This document shows positions 26,120-33,550 of a DNA stretch of 64,000 nt, one piece after another. Below the pieces are notes generated by a model. That model was not told the DNA's origin, ran no database searches, and was given only the letters and a program-made list of their open reading frames with translations. Origin of the DNA: CAWEQO01 sp963811225 (GTDB lineage Bacteria > Chloroflexota > Anaerolineae > Anaerolineales > Anaerolineaceae); the NCBI GenBank assembly GCA_963811225.1, contig CAWEQO010000008.1:62001-126000 (forward strand), in the 5' to 3' direction. Numbering within the stretch: the stretch's first letter is position 1; each line of letters starts with the position of its first letter. Made by a program: the position numbers and the translations under genes.

Positions 26120-27088
26120 TCAATACTCCGGACAGTCCATGCTCATCAAATAAATGCGGCTTTCGTTCCGTACGGTTATCAGGCGGCTGTTGGACGACCA
26201 TTTGATCTCTTGAATATAGCCAAAGTAGTAGGGGAGCAGCGTCTGCGTTTTTTCCGTCAGGTCGATCACCCAGAGGTTGTTGCGTTCATCGATGAAGGCC
26301 AGAAACGTACCGTCTTGTGACCAGCTTGGATCTTCCACCATCGCTGGATACTGTTCCGGATCGTCAACCGGAAGCTGGTTGCCGATCTTCCAATGCTCCG
26401 GCAGGGATTTGCGCTTGGCGTTGGCCTGCGCCTTCCAGGTATTGGTCGTAACGTCGATCGTAATCGGCACATCGCAGTCCGGACCGCAGCTGCTGACCGC
26501 TTCCAGGCTGCGCGGACCGCTCCAGCCAACGATGGCCTTGTCGCTGCCCCAGTCGTCGGTGCGGGCAGCCTCGTCAAGCAGCTGATCCTTTACTTTCGGA
26601 TGGTCGCTGCTAAAATCGACCGTCATGACCGTGTAGAGAGAATCGGAATGGCGCAAGGCCACGAACGCCAGGAACTTGCCATCCTCCGACCAGGACAGAT
26701 TGCCAAATGCCAGGGCGTCCAGGTTGATCGCTGTGCGGTTCTTTAGCAACTTTCCAGAGGAGATCGTCAGGTTGCCTGCCGACCAGTTGCCGGTCTTACC
26801 CGGCTCGATCCAGGCCAGCATGTCGCTCACGGGCGACCAGGCCATCAGATCCCCCTGTGGCCCCTCGGTCTGGATTGTGTTCCATTCGGCCACCTTACAG
26901 TAAGGCGAAGAAACAAATGGGAAGCCGTGGTCATCCGGGGTTGGCGACGGCGTCACCTCTGAGGTGGGGGTCACTTCAGGTGGGGGCAGCAGCGCGCTCA
27001 GTGGGCTCTCCGGGCTGCAGCCGGAGGCCAGAAGGAGAGCGAGCAGCGCAAGCGCCAGATAGGACAAACGGGCAAAGGGGCGGTTCAT
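26120..27088 (-). CDS. Lipoprotein with beta-propeller-like repeats
   Basis: 322 residues. Signal peptide with lipobox ASGC (Cys24), then a Pro/Thr-rich spacer (TPTSEVTPSPTP). Segments 'NLSWSEDGKFLAFVAL', 'SWSQDGTFLAFIDE' and 'IKWSSNSRLITVRN' repeat at intervals like PD40/TolB-type propeller blades. Probably a surface-exposed lipoprotein of unknown binding function. On the minus strand TATAAT lies about 10 bp before the ATG. Confidence 0.65.
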   Translation of the reverse strand: MNRPFARLSYLALALLALLLASGCSPESPLSALLPPPEVTPTSEVTPSPTPDDHGFPFVSSPYCKVAEWNTIQTEGPQGDLMAWSPVSDMLAWIEPGKTGNWSAGNLTISSGKLLKNRTAINLDALAFGNLSWSEDGKFLAFVALRHSDSLYTVMTVDFSSDHPKVKDQLLDEAARTDDWGSDKAIVGWSGPRSLEAVSSCGPDCDVPITIDVTTNTWKAQANAKRKSLPEHWKIGNQLPVDDPEQYPAMVEDPSWSQDGTFLAFIDERNNLWVIDLTEKTQTLLPYYFGYIQEIKWSSNSRLITVRNESRIYLMSMDCPEY

Positions 27089-27135
27089 TGAAGTTCAATT
27101 ATAAAGCAGAAAATTGGATTACCACTCAAGATGGA

Positions 27136-27185
27136 GAATTAGGGTTCGTTTGGCAGCGCTCACGCCGTCAAACAAACCCTAATTC
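27136..27185. repeat. Hairpin at the IS insertion point
   Basis: 17-bp arms (27136-27152, 27169-27185) with one mismatch. The right foot overlaps the left target duplication (27182-27189) of the insertion sequence, so the element landed at the base of this palindrome. Confidence 0.75.
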
Positions 27186-27189
27186 TGCG

Positions 27190-28650
27190 GGTACTGTATC
27201 TTTGGTTCATGAAGTAGAAGGCAGGGTTGCACGCAGGGAATGGTTCTGAAAAATGGCGGCTTCAAGGCCCTCTTGCGATTGAAACAGAACGGCCTGACGC
27301 AAGCGTCTGCGGAAATTGCGGTTTTCACGCTCGAGGTGACTGGTGGTGCGCAGGTGAGTGAAGGACCAATCTTCGCCACGTTCTAACGCCTGCTGATGGA
27401 CTAGGAAGAAGGCCAGGGTACGTTCAAAATCACGCTGCAAGGTGCGGACAAGCTTGGGCTGGTCGGCCGTCCACTTCTTACAAAAAGCATGATAGCGCTG
27501 CCAGGCCTGGATTTCTCCGTCTGCCTGCCAGATCACACGGGCTTCGTCCAAGATCGCCTGACGGTAAACCTTGGCGCTCGGACGATCCATACCCTCCGGA
27601 AGTGCCAGGTCGCGCAGGAGATTACGCAATTTATGGAAAATACAGCGTTGCAGCGGAACGTCGGGGCAATTCGTTTGGCGCGCCGCTTCCAACCCGCCCG
27701 CGCCATCCGCGATGAGCAAGTCCCAGCGTCCCGGGGTGCGCAACTGGATTTGTTTGACTGCAAACAGCAGGTCTCCCCAGCTTTCTTCACTTTCTTTCTC
27801 GGCAACCAACCAGGTCAGCAGGCTATGTTTCCCGGTGGTCGGCCAACAGCCCCGCGCAAACAAGATCACATAGCGCTGCCCCACTTTTTTCTGCCGCAGC
27901 CGGCCTATCCGATCCTTGTGTTTCTCCTCCGTCGTCTTCATTAGCGTAATCCACACCCCGTCCACTTCCACAATTGGCGGAAAGCTGTCCAGTGGGCGTT
28001 GCAACCATTCTTCTCGCCCTGCTCCCGCCTGCTGCACCCGCTCCTGGATCGTGCGCAAACCCAACGAACCCCCCAGTTTGGCATCCTCTTTGGCTTTGAT
28101 CCAGCGCAAACTCAGCCCCCAGCCATACTCCGCTTCCATTTCCCAGGCCAAATCATCCCAGATCCGCTGCCCTTTCTTCAGGGTCCGAAAGGGGATCTGC
28201 ACACTGCCACCACACCGGCAGCGCACCTGCGGCATCTCCAGGCTCAGGTGCCCCCAACTGGTATCCAGCCCGCGCCGGTAATGCCCGTTTCGCCAGAACT
28301 GGCTCACTTGTTGGGTGCCACATTTCTGACAGATCGCTGCCCCTTTCTCTGCACTGCTTACCTTTTTACTGCGTCCATGCTGCTTCCGTTTCAGGGCCCG
28401 CGTGACTTCTTCTTCCAGTTCCGCCTCAATGCTCCGCTTCACCACTTCCTTCACCGCCTCTTCAAGTCCGCTGACGAACCTATGCAGATATTCCTCCCGA
28501 TTTTTCCCCTCGCCTACTTGTATTACTAGCTTGCCTATGGGTACAATAGTCATTGCCTGATCTCCGGTGTCTCTGGTTTCGTCACCTTGATTCTACCGGT
28601 GATCAGGTATTTCTTTCCTCCCCTACTTCATGAATTAAAGATACAGTATC
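27190..28650 (-). mobile_element. Complete IS256-like insertion sequence, 1461 bp
   Basis: Terminal inverted repeats begin GGTACTGTATCTTTGG (left) and GATACTGTATCTTTAA (right, read inward) and extend to about 28 bp with a few mismatches. The element is flanked on both sides by ATTCTGCG (27182-27189 and 28651-28658), an 8-bp target duplication. It contains one intact transposase gene on the minus strand. The exact flanks suggest a recent insertion. Confidence 0.92.
27207..28553 (-). CDS. Transposase, mutator/IS256-like DDE type
   Basis: 448 residues, intact. A CxxC pair ('CQKCGTQQ') and 'VRCRCGG' form a zinc-binding N-terminal region. 'PIVEVDGVWITLM' and 'DLLIADGAGGLEAA' supply the two catalytic Asp residues. 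'VPLQRCIFHKLRNLL' is the hallmark segment of IS256/MULE transposases. The C-terminus carries the likely catalytic Glu in 'LERENRNFRRRL'. Terminal repeats and 8-bp duplications agree with that family; a sister family within the mutator superfamily cannot be excluded. Confidence 0.88.
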   Translation of the reverse strand: MTIVPIGKLVIQVGEGKNREEYLHRFVSGLEEAVKEVVKRSIEAELEEEVTRALKRKQHGRSKKVSSAEKGAAICQKCGTQQVSQFWRNGHYRRGLDTSWGHLSLEMPQVRCRCGGSVQIPFRTLKKGQRIWDDLAWEMEAEYGWGLSLRWIKAKEDAKLGGSLGLRTIQERVQQAGAGREEWLQRPLDSFPPIVEVDGVWITLMKTTEEKHKDRIGRLRQKKVGQRYVILFARGCWPTTGKHSLLTWLVAEKESEESWGDLLFAVKQIQLRTPGRWDLLIADGAGGLEAARQTNCPDVPLQRCIFHKLRNLLRDLALPEGMDRPSAKVYRQAILDEARVIWQADGEIQAWQRYHAFCKKWTADQPKLVRTLQRDFERTLAFFLVHQQALERGEDWSFTHLRTTSHLERENRNFRRRLRQAVLFQSQEGLEAAIFQNHSLRATLPSTS

Positions 28651-28674
28651 ATTCTGCGTATTTTTAAAAAGCCC

Positions 28675-28702
28675 TTGACAAAATGGCAAAAACTCGTATA
28701 AT
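28675..28702 (+). promoter_or_regulatory. Consensus promoter facing a hairpin, no gene behind it
   Basis: TTGACA (28675-28680), 16-bp spacer, TATAAT (28697-28702). The predicted start is at the foot of the hairpin 28710-28748, so a transcript would be about 40-45 nt, or would read antisense into the dehydrogenase gene. Confidence 0.5.
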
Positions 28703-28709
28703 AAAGATC

Positions 28710-28748
28710 GATAGCGGACAGGATGCCCCCCTCATCCTGTCCGTTATC
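28710..28748 (-). terminator. Terminator after the dehydrogenase gene
   Basis: 16-bp arms (28710-28725, 28733-28748) with one mismatch, a C-rich loop, and a T-rich stretch beyond on the minus strand. Confidence 0.75.
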
Positions 28749-28751
28749 ATT

Positions 28752-29648
28752 TTAAGCATCCGTATGCAGCAGTTCTGTCCCTGCCAGCATCTCCAAGATG
28801 CCCAGCACCGCCGAATTATCCAGATCTCCCATGCCATTTTCCAACATCGAATTAAATAACTGCGCGTCGACAGCAGCCGACGGCAGGGGAATGCCGTACT
28901 GGCGGGCCGTCTCCAGCACAATATTCAAATCTTTGGCCTGCATGTAGGCTTTAAAGCCCGGCTGCCGGTTGTCCTCGAACAGGCGCGGCGGCTTGACGTC
29001 TAGCGCCCAGCACTGCGCGGCCCCGCTGCGGATCGCCTCGACCACTTTGCGCGGGTCAGCGCCGGCTTTTTGAGCAAAGACCAGCAGCTCGCCCATCGCT
29101 ACCATTTGGGCAGCCACCATGATCTGGTTAGCAGCCTTGGCAATCTGCCCGGCCCCGGCGTCGCCGATGTGGGTGATTTTTTTGCCCATCACCTCCAACA
29201 CCGTGCGCACCGATTCCAGCGCCGCTTCCGGCCCACCCACCATGATCGTCAGGGTACCCTGGCGGGCGCCGATGTCGCCGCCGCTGACCGGGGCATCCAG
29301 GCACTGCACCCCCTTTTCACTCAAACGGCCGGCAATCAGGCGAGCGCTGGCGGGTTTGATGGTGGAATTATCCACAAAGATCAGGCCCTCGTGCGATCCG
29401 GCCATGATTCCGTCTGGCCCGAGGACAACCTGCTCGACATCCGGCGAGTTGGGCAGGTTGGTGAAGACCACATCCACTTGCTCGGCCACCTCTTCAGGCG
29501 AGAAGGCCGCTTTTGCCCCTTCGCCAACCAGCTCATCTACCGCTCCCCGGCTGCGGTTATGCACTACCAGCGGGTATCCGGCTTTGAGGATGTTGCGGGC
29601 CATTGATTTTCCCATCAGGCCCAATCCGATGTAACCAATTCAAAGCAT
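28752..29648 (-). CDS. 3-hydroxyisobutyrate dehydrogenase-like protein with TGA at codon 3
   Basis: The expected start, ATG at 29648, has GGAAAGGAA at proper spacing, but the third codon is TGA (29640-29642): M-L-stop-I-G-Y-I-G-L-G-L-M-G. The remainder is an intact dehydrogenase with Rossmann motif GxGxxG, 'DAPVSGGDIGARQGTLTIMV' and 'GAGQIAKAANQIM' (catalytic Lys). Family role: NAD(P)-dependent oxidation of small 3-hydroxyacids. CGA to TGA is the simplest explanation; initiation at ATT (29639) would preserve the whole fold, whereas ATG 29624 would cut the nucleotide-binding strand. It follows the acetyltransferase gene by 4 bp. Confidence 0.7.
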
Positions 29649-29652
29649 TTGA

Positions 29653-30201
29653 CTATTCCTTTCCTTCCCATTCTGAACGCAGCAGCCCCATGTAGATACG
29701 GTCCACCCACTCACCGTCACGGTGGATGGCCTCACGCTGCGCGCCCTCCCGCCGGAAACCCAGTTTTTCGTACACTCGAACTGCGCGTGGGTTGTTGCCG
29801 TTCACATCCAGGCTCAAACGATGCAGGTTCAGCTCGTCGAAGGCGTATCCAACCGCGATCCGCATGGCGTCCGTCCCGCAGCCCTTGCCGCGGTACTCCG
29901 GATCGCCGATGCCGATGGAAATCTTGCCCGCCTGGTTGTTCCACTCGATGTTATGAATGGCGACGAAGCCAATCATGCGGTCGTCGGCAAGCGTATGGAT
30001 ATGGAACAGCACCCCGCTCGAACCGGAGCGCATAGACCGGGTTTCCTCTTCAAAATCTTGGACACTGCGCGGCCGGGCGTAGTCGGTATCCATCTGGCGC
30101 TGATACTTCGGATCGTTACTCCACTCGGCGAAACGAACAGCGTCCTCCGTCGCCGGCGCCGCCAGCCTCACCAGCTTGCCTCGAAACAGGTTGTCGGGCA
30201 T
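29653..30201 (-). CDS. GNAT acetyltransferase, RimJ/RimL type
   Basis: 182 residues from ATG 30201, chosen for AAGGAG upstream; the much longer open frame farther upstream only mirrors the opposite-strand gene. 'GKISIGIGDPEYRGKGCGTD' holds the acetyl-CoA binding R/Q-x-x-G-x-G/A motif, and 'YEKLGFRREGAQREA' is the usual C-terminal segment. It transfers acetyl groups to protein N-termini or small amines. First gene of an operon with the dehydrogenase. Confidence 0.85.
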   Translation of the reverse strand: MPDNLFRGKLVRLAAPATEDAVRFAEWSNDPKYQRQMDTDYARPRSVQDFEEETRSMRSGSSGVLFHIHTLADDRMIGFVAIHNIEWNNQAGKISIGIGDPEYRGKGCGTDAMRIAVGYAFDELNLHRLSLDVNGNNPRAVRVYEKLGFRREGAQREAIHRDGEWVDRIYMGLLRSEWEGKE

Positions 30202-30245
30202 CGTTGTTCTCCTTCGATATAGGATGTAGTTCAATTGTAATAGAA

Positions 30246-30318
30246 GAAGGCAGTACCTTAGGCAGTTGGGGATTCGGAAGAGTTCCCCGAATCCCCAATT
30301 GCCTAAGGTACCGCCTTC
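30246..30318. repeat. Long palindrome between divergent genes
   Basis: About 31 bp pair between 30246-30277 and 30287-30318 with two mismatches. It lies upstream of both the acetyltransferase (minus) and DUF3052 (plus) genes. TATACT, the likely -10 of the DUF3052 gene, begins 3 bp after it, so the -35 region is inside the right arm. Confidence 0.85.
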
Positions 30319-30333
30319 CGCTATACTTAAGTT

Positions 30334-30729
30334 ATGTCCGAAAATGCACACACACCCCTCTTCAAAAAGCTTGGCGTCCGGCCGTTTGACCGAATCCTGA
30401 TCCTCAATCCGCCGGAGCATTATCCCGACTTGCTCAGCCCACTGCCACCCGGGATCGAGTTCGCAAGAGATTTGCAGATACCGATGGACTTTCTGCAGTA
30501 TTTTGCCCGCACCCGGCGTGAGCTGGCTCAGGCGTTCCCCGGTCTGCGGACGATCCTGGCCTTGGACGGCGTCCTTTGGATTACGTGGCCCAAAAGCAAC
30601 TCGCCTGACGAGTCCGACTTGAACGAAACCACCATTCGCGAGATCGGCTCGGGCAACGGCCTGATCGATGAGGACGTGGTCGACATCGACGAGGATTGGC
30701 AAGCGTTGAAGTTCGTCCATCCCGTCTGA
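30334..30729 (+). CDS. DUF3052 family protein
   Basis: 131 residues. 'GVLWITWPKSNS', 'LNETTIREIG' and 'VDIDEDWQALKFVHPV' are typical of the DUF3052 family, whose function is unknown. No membrane segment. Putative -10 TATACT lies about 8 bp before the start, so the leader is very short. Confidence 0.75.
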   Translation: MSENAHTPLFKKLGVRPFDRILILNPPEHYPDLLSPLPPGIEFARDLQIPMDFLQYFARTRRELAQAFPGLRTILALDGVLWITWPKSNSPDESDLNETTIREIGSGNGLIDEDVVDIDEDWQALKFVHPV

Positions 30730-30743
30730 AGTCCGCTTGCTTC

Positions 30744-30803
30744 GGGAATGGATTGGCCTTCAGGATGGCTGCTCTCAGCCGACCTGAAGGCCAATCCATT
30801 CCC
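30744..30803 (+). repeat. Palindrome between codirectional genes
   Basis: 21-bp perfect arms (30744-30764, 30783-30803), with a partly paired GGCTG/CAGCC centre. Likely a terminator of the DUF3052 gene; no T-tract. Confidence 0.8.
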
Positions 30804-30874
30804 AAAGACTGTGCTAGAATTTAGTATGCAAGCGCAGTCAAGCCGCTCATCTCAACCGATCTCGGAGTGAACCC

Positions 30875-31561
30875 ATGCAAGAAAAGGAAAGCAATCGCCC
30901 GGCACGCTGGAGCATCCAACCGTCCCGGCTAAACCAGCTCGTGCGCATCCTTGCGATCTTCGCCATCGCGATGATGTGCATCTCGCTCAGCGCCGGTTAT
31001 TATGCCGCAACCCGGCCCACTCCGATCCCCACGCCCACCGAAACCGTCGTTCCCACGGATACGCCCATACCAACTCCGACGAAAACCGAGCCGCCGAGAG
31101 TGCGCGCCACTGATTCCTTCCCCAAAGCGGTCTATCTACCCGGACTCTCCCCTGATGATGTAATCAAGATATTCATGGGCTATATGTTCCAGTGCCAAGA
31201 TCCGGTGAAAACCGACGCCGGGCTGTATGAATGGACCTGCAGCCAGGAATCCTCCTACGCCAACAGCCGGGTGCGCGTCCTGAGCCGCACCAGCGAGACG
31301 GTTGACCAGGTCATCGCGACGGTGAAAGCGACGGAGGGCGCCGCTCGCAGTGAAGAGATTGGGCGATTCCTGGGCCAGGCGGCCGGGCTGAACTATAACG
31401 GCGCCGAGCCTCGCCAAGCCACGGATTGGGTGCGCCGCAAGGTGCTGGGGCTGAAAGCCGGTGATGAGCCGCTGCTGGCGGTCTTTGGCGATGTGCAGTT
31501 CACCCTCGAACATCAAGCGGAGGGCTGGTCGCTCACATTAGGAGAGTTGCCCTCTGAATAA
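30875..31561 (+). CDS. Membrane-anchored protein of unknown function
   Basis: 228 residues: a short basic N-terminus, one membrane helix (about 26-46), a Thr/Pro spacer (TPIPTPTETVVPTDTPIPTP), and an extracellular domain of about 150 residues with two Cys (in 'FQCQDP' and 'WTCSQE') that may form a disulfide. No family recognised. It is flanked by palindromes on both sides. Confidence 0.55.
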   Translation: MQEKESNRPARWSIQPSRLNQLVRILAIFAIAMMCISLSAGYYAATRPTPIPTPTETVVPTDTPIPTPTKTEPPRVRATDSFPKAVYLPGLSPDDVIKIFMGYMFQCQDPVKTDAGLYEWTCSQESSYANSRVRVLSRTSETVDQVIATVKATEGAARSEEIGRFLGQAAGLNYNGAEPRQATDWVRRKVLGLKAGDEPLLAVFGDVQFTLEHQAEGWSLTLGELPSE

Positions 31562-31562
31562 A

Positions 31563-31655
31563 GAAAAGGACTGTGAAGACGCAAAGGGCTTTGTATAAAC
31601 AACGGCATGCTCATCATGCTTTATACAAAGCCCTTTGCGTTTTCGCAGTCTTTTC
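31563..31655 (+). repeat. Long palindrome between codirectional genes
   Basis: Arms of about 36 bp with one bulge and a few G-T pairs around an imperfect loop containing GGCATGC. The left foot touches the stop codon of the preceding gene. The arm motif CTGTGAAGACGCAAAGGG resembles CTGCGAAGGGGCAAGACGCG in the 7591 palindrome. Confidence 0.85.
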
Positions 31656-31660
31656 CACTT

Positions 31661-31689
31661 TTGATTTTATTCTCTCGATTTGCTACAAT
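31661..31689 (+). promoter_or_regulatory. Promoter of the DUF6909-like gene
   Basis: TTGATT (31661-31666), 17-bp spacer, TACAAT (31684-31689), directly after the palindrome. Confidence 0.65.
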
Positions 31690-31735
31690 GATGCAAACTA
31701 CGGTCACTGTTGAGGTGATATGATAGAAGGAATTC

Positions 31736-33463
31736 ATGGAACGTAAAGTCCCGACAACACAATCAGACGAAATCGACCTCTACCTGAGGACGATCTACTC
31801 GCTGCTGCGTTCGACCACGGACGTGCAAATCCGAACGCTCGAAGAGGTGCACGCCGGCACCAACTCCTCCCTACACCTGGAAGCCCGCAACAACGCGCCG
31901 GATACCTCTGCTTTTATCTACAGCCTGCTGCGCCTACCGCAGCAAATCTTCAAGGTGCGCACGGTCATCTTGGGGCAAAATTCTACCGTTTTCAGCCAAC
32001 ACGGCATCGATAACGTGGAGAGCTGGCAGCCGGTTTCTGCGGTCGCCCGGCGGCGGCGCTGCTTCTACAACGGCGGCGACCTGCTGGCGTGCTACATCGC
32101 CAGCCGCTCCGACATCGACGACATCATCCCGACCCTGACGGCCTTCCAGATCGAGTGGAACAAGCTGCACTTCCTGCTCCGGCAGACCCCGCCGGAGCTG
32201 CTCGACCGGGTGGAATGGGGCGAGCAATCCATGGCTGCGCTGGCCGGTTATTTGAACATGAATGTGGAAGACCTGGAGCGCCTGTGGGTGGTATGGGGAA
32301 ACCGTTCCGAGGAATGGCTGCAAGAGATTGCCAGCCGGCAGCTTTCGCTGCGTGTGCGGCTGCTGAACGGCTCACTGAGTGAGTACTGGCGCGCCACCCG
32401 GCGCTGGATGGAACACATCGTCGACACCTGCCCGGACTTGCTCGAACGCCCTGTTTATTTTGTCTCCAGCAATACCCACAGCCTGACGAACATGCTGACC
32501 GGGTTCGGACTGCAAAAACGCGAGGAGCTCATCGAGTACCTGATGCACTCTGGCGATGTGGCCCTGATCGAAGAATGGAACGCCATCGAGAAAGAAAACA
32601 TCCCCTCGAGTGAAGGCAACTTCTTGTATTACATGCTGAAGAAGTACCAGCAGACCCGTCAGGGTAGCCAGTCGTGGAAAGAGCAGCGCGCCTACGAGGA
32701 AGAGCATGGCATCATGCGCATCCCGAGCGTGCACACCTTCGACATCGAAGCCCAGGTCATCGACCTGTCGCGGCTCGATCCGGATACCATGGACCCGCGC
32801 CTGTCGGACAGCAACTGCTGCTTCCTCAAAGACAGCGATGCCCTGATCCTCAACATCGACTACCCGCTCGGGCTGGCCGCCTACAACATCCTGGCGCGGG
32901 TCACCGAATACGCCAGCCCGATCCTGGGGGTGTATTCGATGGGTAAGGCGGCCACGCTCAACGGTGTGCTAGGCGATGTGACGATCCCTAACGTGGTGCA
33001 AGACGAGCACTCGATGAACACCTACTTGTTCCAGAATGCCTTCACCGCCAACGACGTGACCCCCTATCTTACGTATGGCACCGTGCTGGACAATCAGAAG
33101 GCCGTCAGCGTACTGGGCACGTTCTTGCAGAACGTGCGCGTCATGGACGTGTTTTACAGAGAAGGCTATACCGATATCGAGATGGAGGCCGGGCCGTACC
33201 TGTCGGCGGTATACGAGATGTGGCGACCCAAGCGTCACCCGGTCAACGAGATCGTTAACCTGTACCCGGCCCCGTTCGACGTAGGCATCTTGCACTACGC
33301 CTCTGACACCCCATTAACCAAGGGCAAGAATCTGGGCGCAGGCACGCTCTCGTACTACGGCATGGACTCGACCTACGCCACCACGATTGCCATCCTGCGC
33401 CGGATCTTGAGCAAAGAGCACGAGCGCCTCGAGCAGAAAGAACGCGAAAAGGCTAAAGCGTAG
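31736..33463 (+). CDS. Large conserved protein of unknown function (DUF6909-like)
   Basis: 575 residues, soluble, no signal peptide. The C-terminal third ('GVYSMGKAATLNGVLGDVTI', 'AGPYLSAVYEMWRP', 'FDVGILHYASDTPLTKG', 'LSYYGMDSTYATTIAILRR') is highly ordered and resembles proteins grouped as DUF6909; by eye it also recalls nucleoside-phosphorylase-like folds, which is speculative. The N-terminal half has no recognised motif. It ends in a charged Lys/Glu tail encoded partly by the next palindrome. Confidence 0.5.
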   Translation: MERKVPTTQSDEIDLYLRTIYSLLRSTTDVQIRTLEEVHAGTNSSLHLEARNNAPDTSAFIYSLLRLPQQIFKVRTVILGQNSTVFSQHGIDNVESWQPVSAVARRRRCFYNGGDLLACYIASRSDIDDIIPTLTAFQIEWNKLHFLLRQTPPELLDRVEWGEQSMAALAGYLNMNVEDLERLWVVWGNRSEEWLQEIASRQLSLRVRLLNGSLSEYWRATRRWMEHIVDTCPDLLERPVYFVSSNTHSLTNMLTGFGLQKREELIEYLMHSGDVALIEEWNAIEKENIPSSEGNFLYYMLKKYQQTRQGSQSWKEQRAYEEEHGIMRIPSVHTFDIEAQVIDLSRLDPDTMDPRLSDSNCCFLKDSDALILNIDYPLGLAAYNILARVTEYASPILGVYSMGKAATLNGVLGDVTIPNVVQDEHSMNTYLFQNAFTANDVTPYLTYGTVLDNQKAVSVLGTFLQNVRVMDVFYREGYTDIEMEAGPYLSAVYEMWRPKRHPVNEIVNLYPAPFDVGILHYASDTPLTKGKNLGAGTLSYYGMDSTYATTIAILRRILSKEHERLEQKEREKAKA

Positions 33464-33546
33464 AGAATAAGAGAGCGGAGAACAAAGAACAGTTACACCT
33501 TGTGAGGTGTAACTGTTCTTTGTTCTCCGCTCTCTTATTCTCTACG
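33459..33546. repeat. Perfect 42-bp palindrome with 4-nt loop
   Basis: Arms 33459-33500 and 33505-33546 pair fully around TGTG. The left arm contains the stop codon of the preceding gene; the valS stop (minus) is 5 bp beyond the right arm. Arm motif GAGAGCGGAGAACAAAGAACAG. Probably a bidirectional terminator. Confidence 0.95.
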
Positions 33547-33550
33547 TTCT

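Noticed and set aside
29640..29642. TGA in the hydroxyacid dehydrogenase as a second selenocysteine
   Set aside because: Position 3 before the Rossmann strand has no catalytic role, homologues do not need Cys there, and no SECIS-like hairpin follows.
30202..30720. 173-residue N-terminal extension of the acetyltransferase frame
   Set aside because: It is the antisense reading of the DUF3052 gene and the palindrome; the real start at 30201 has a good ribosome site.
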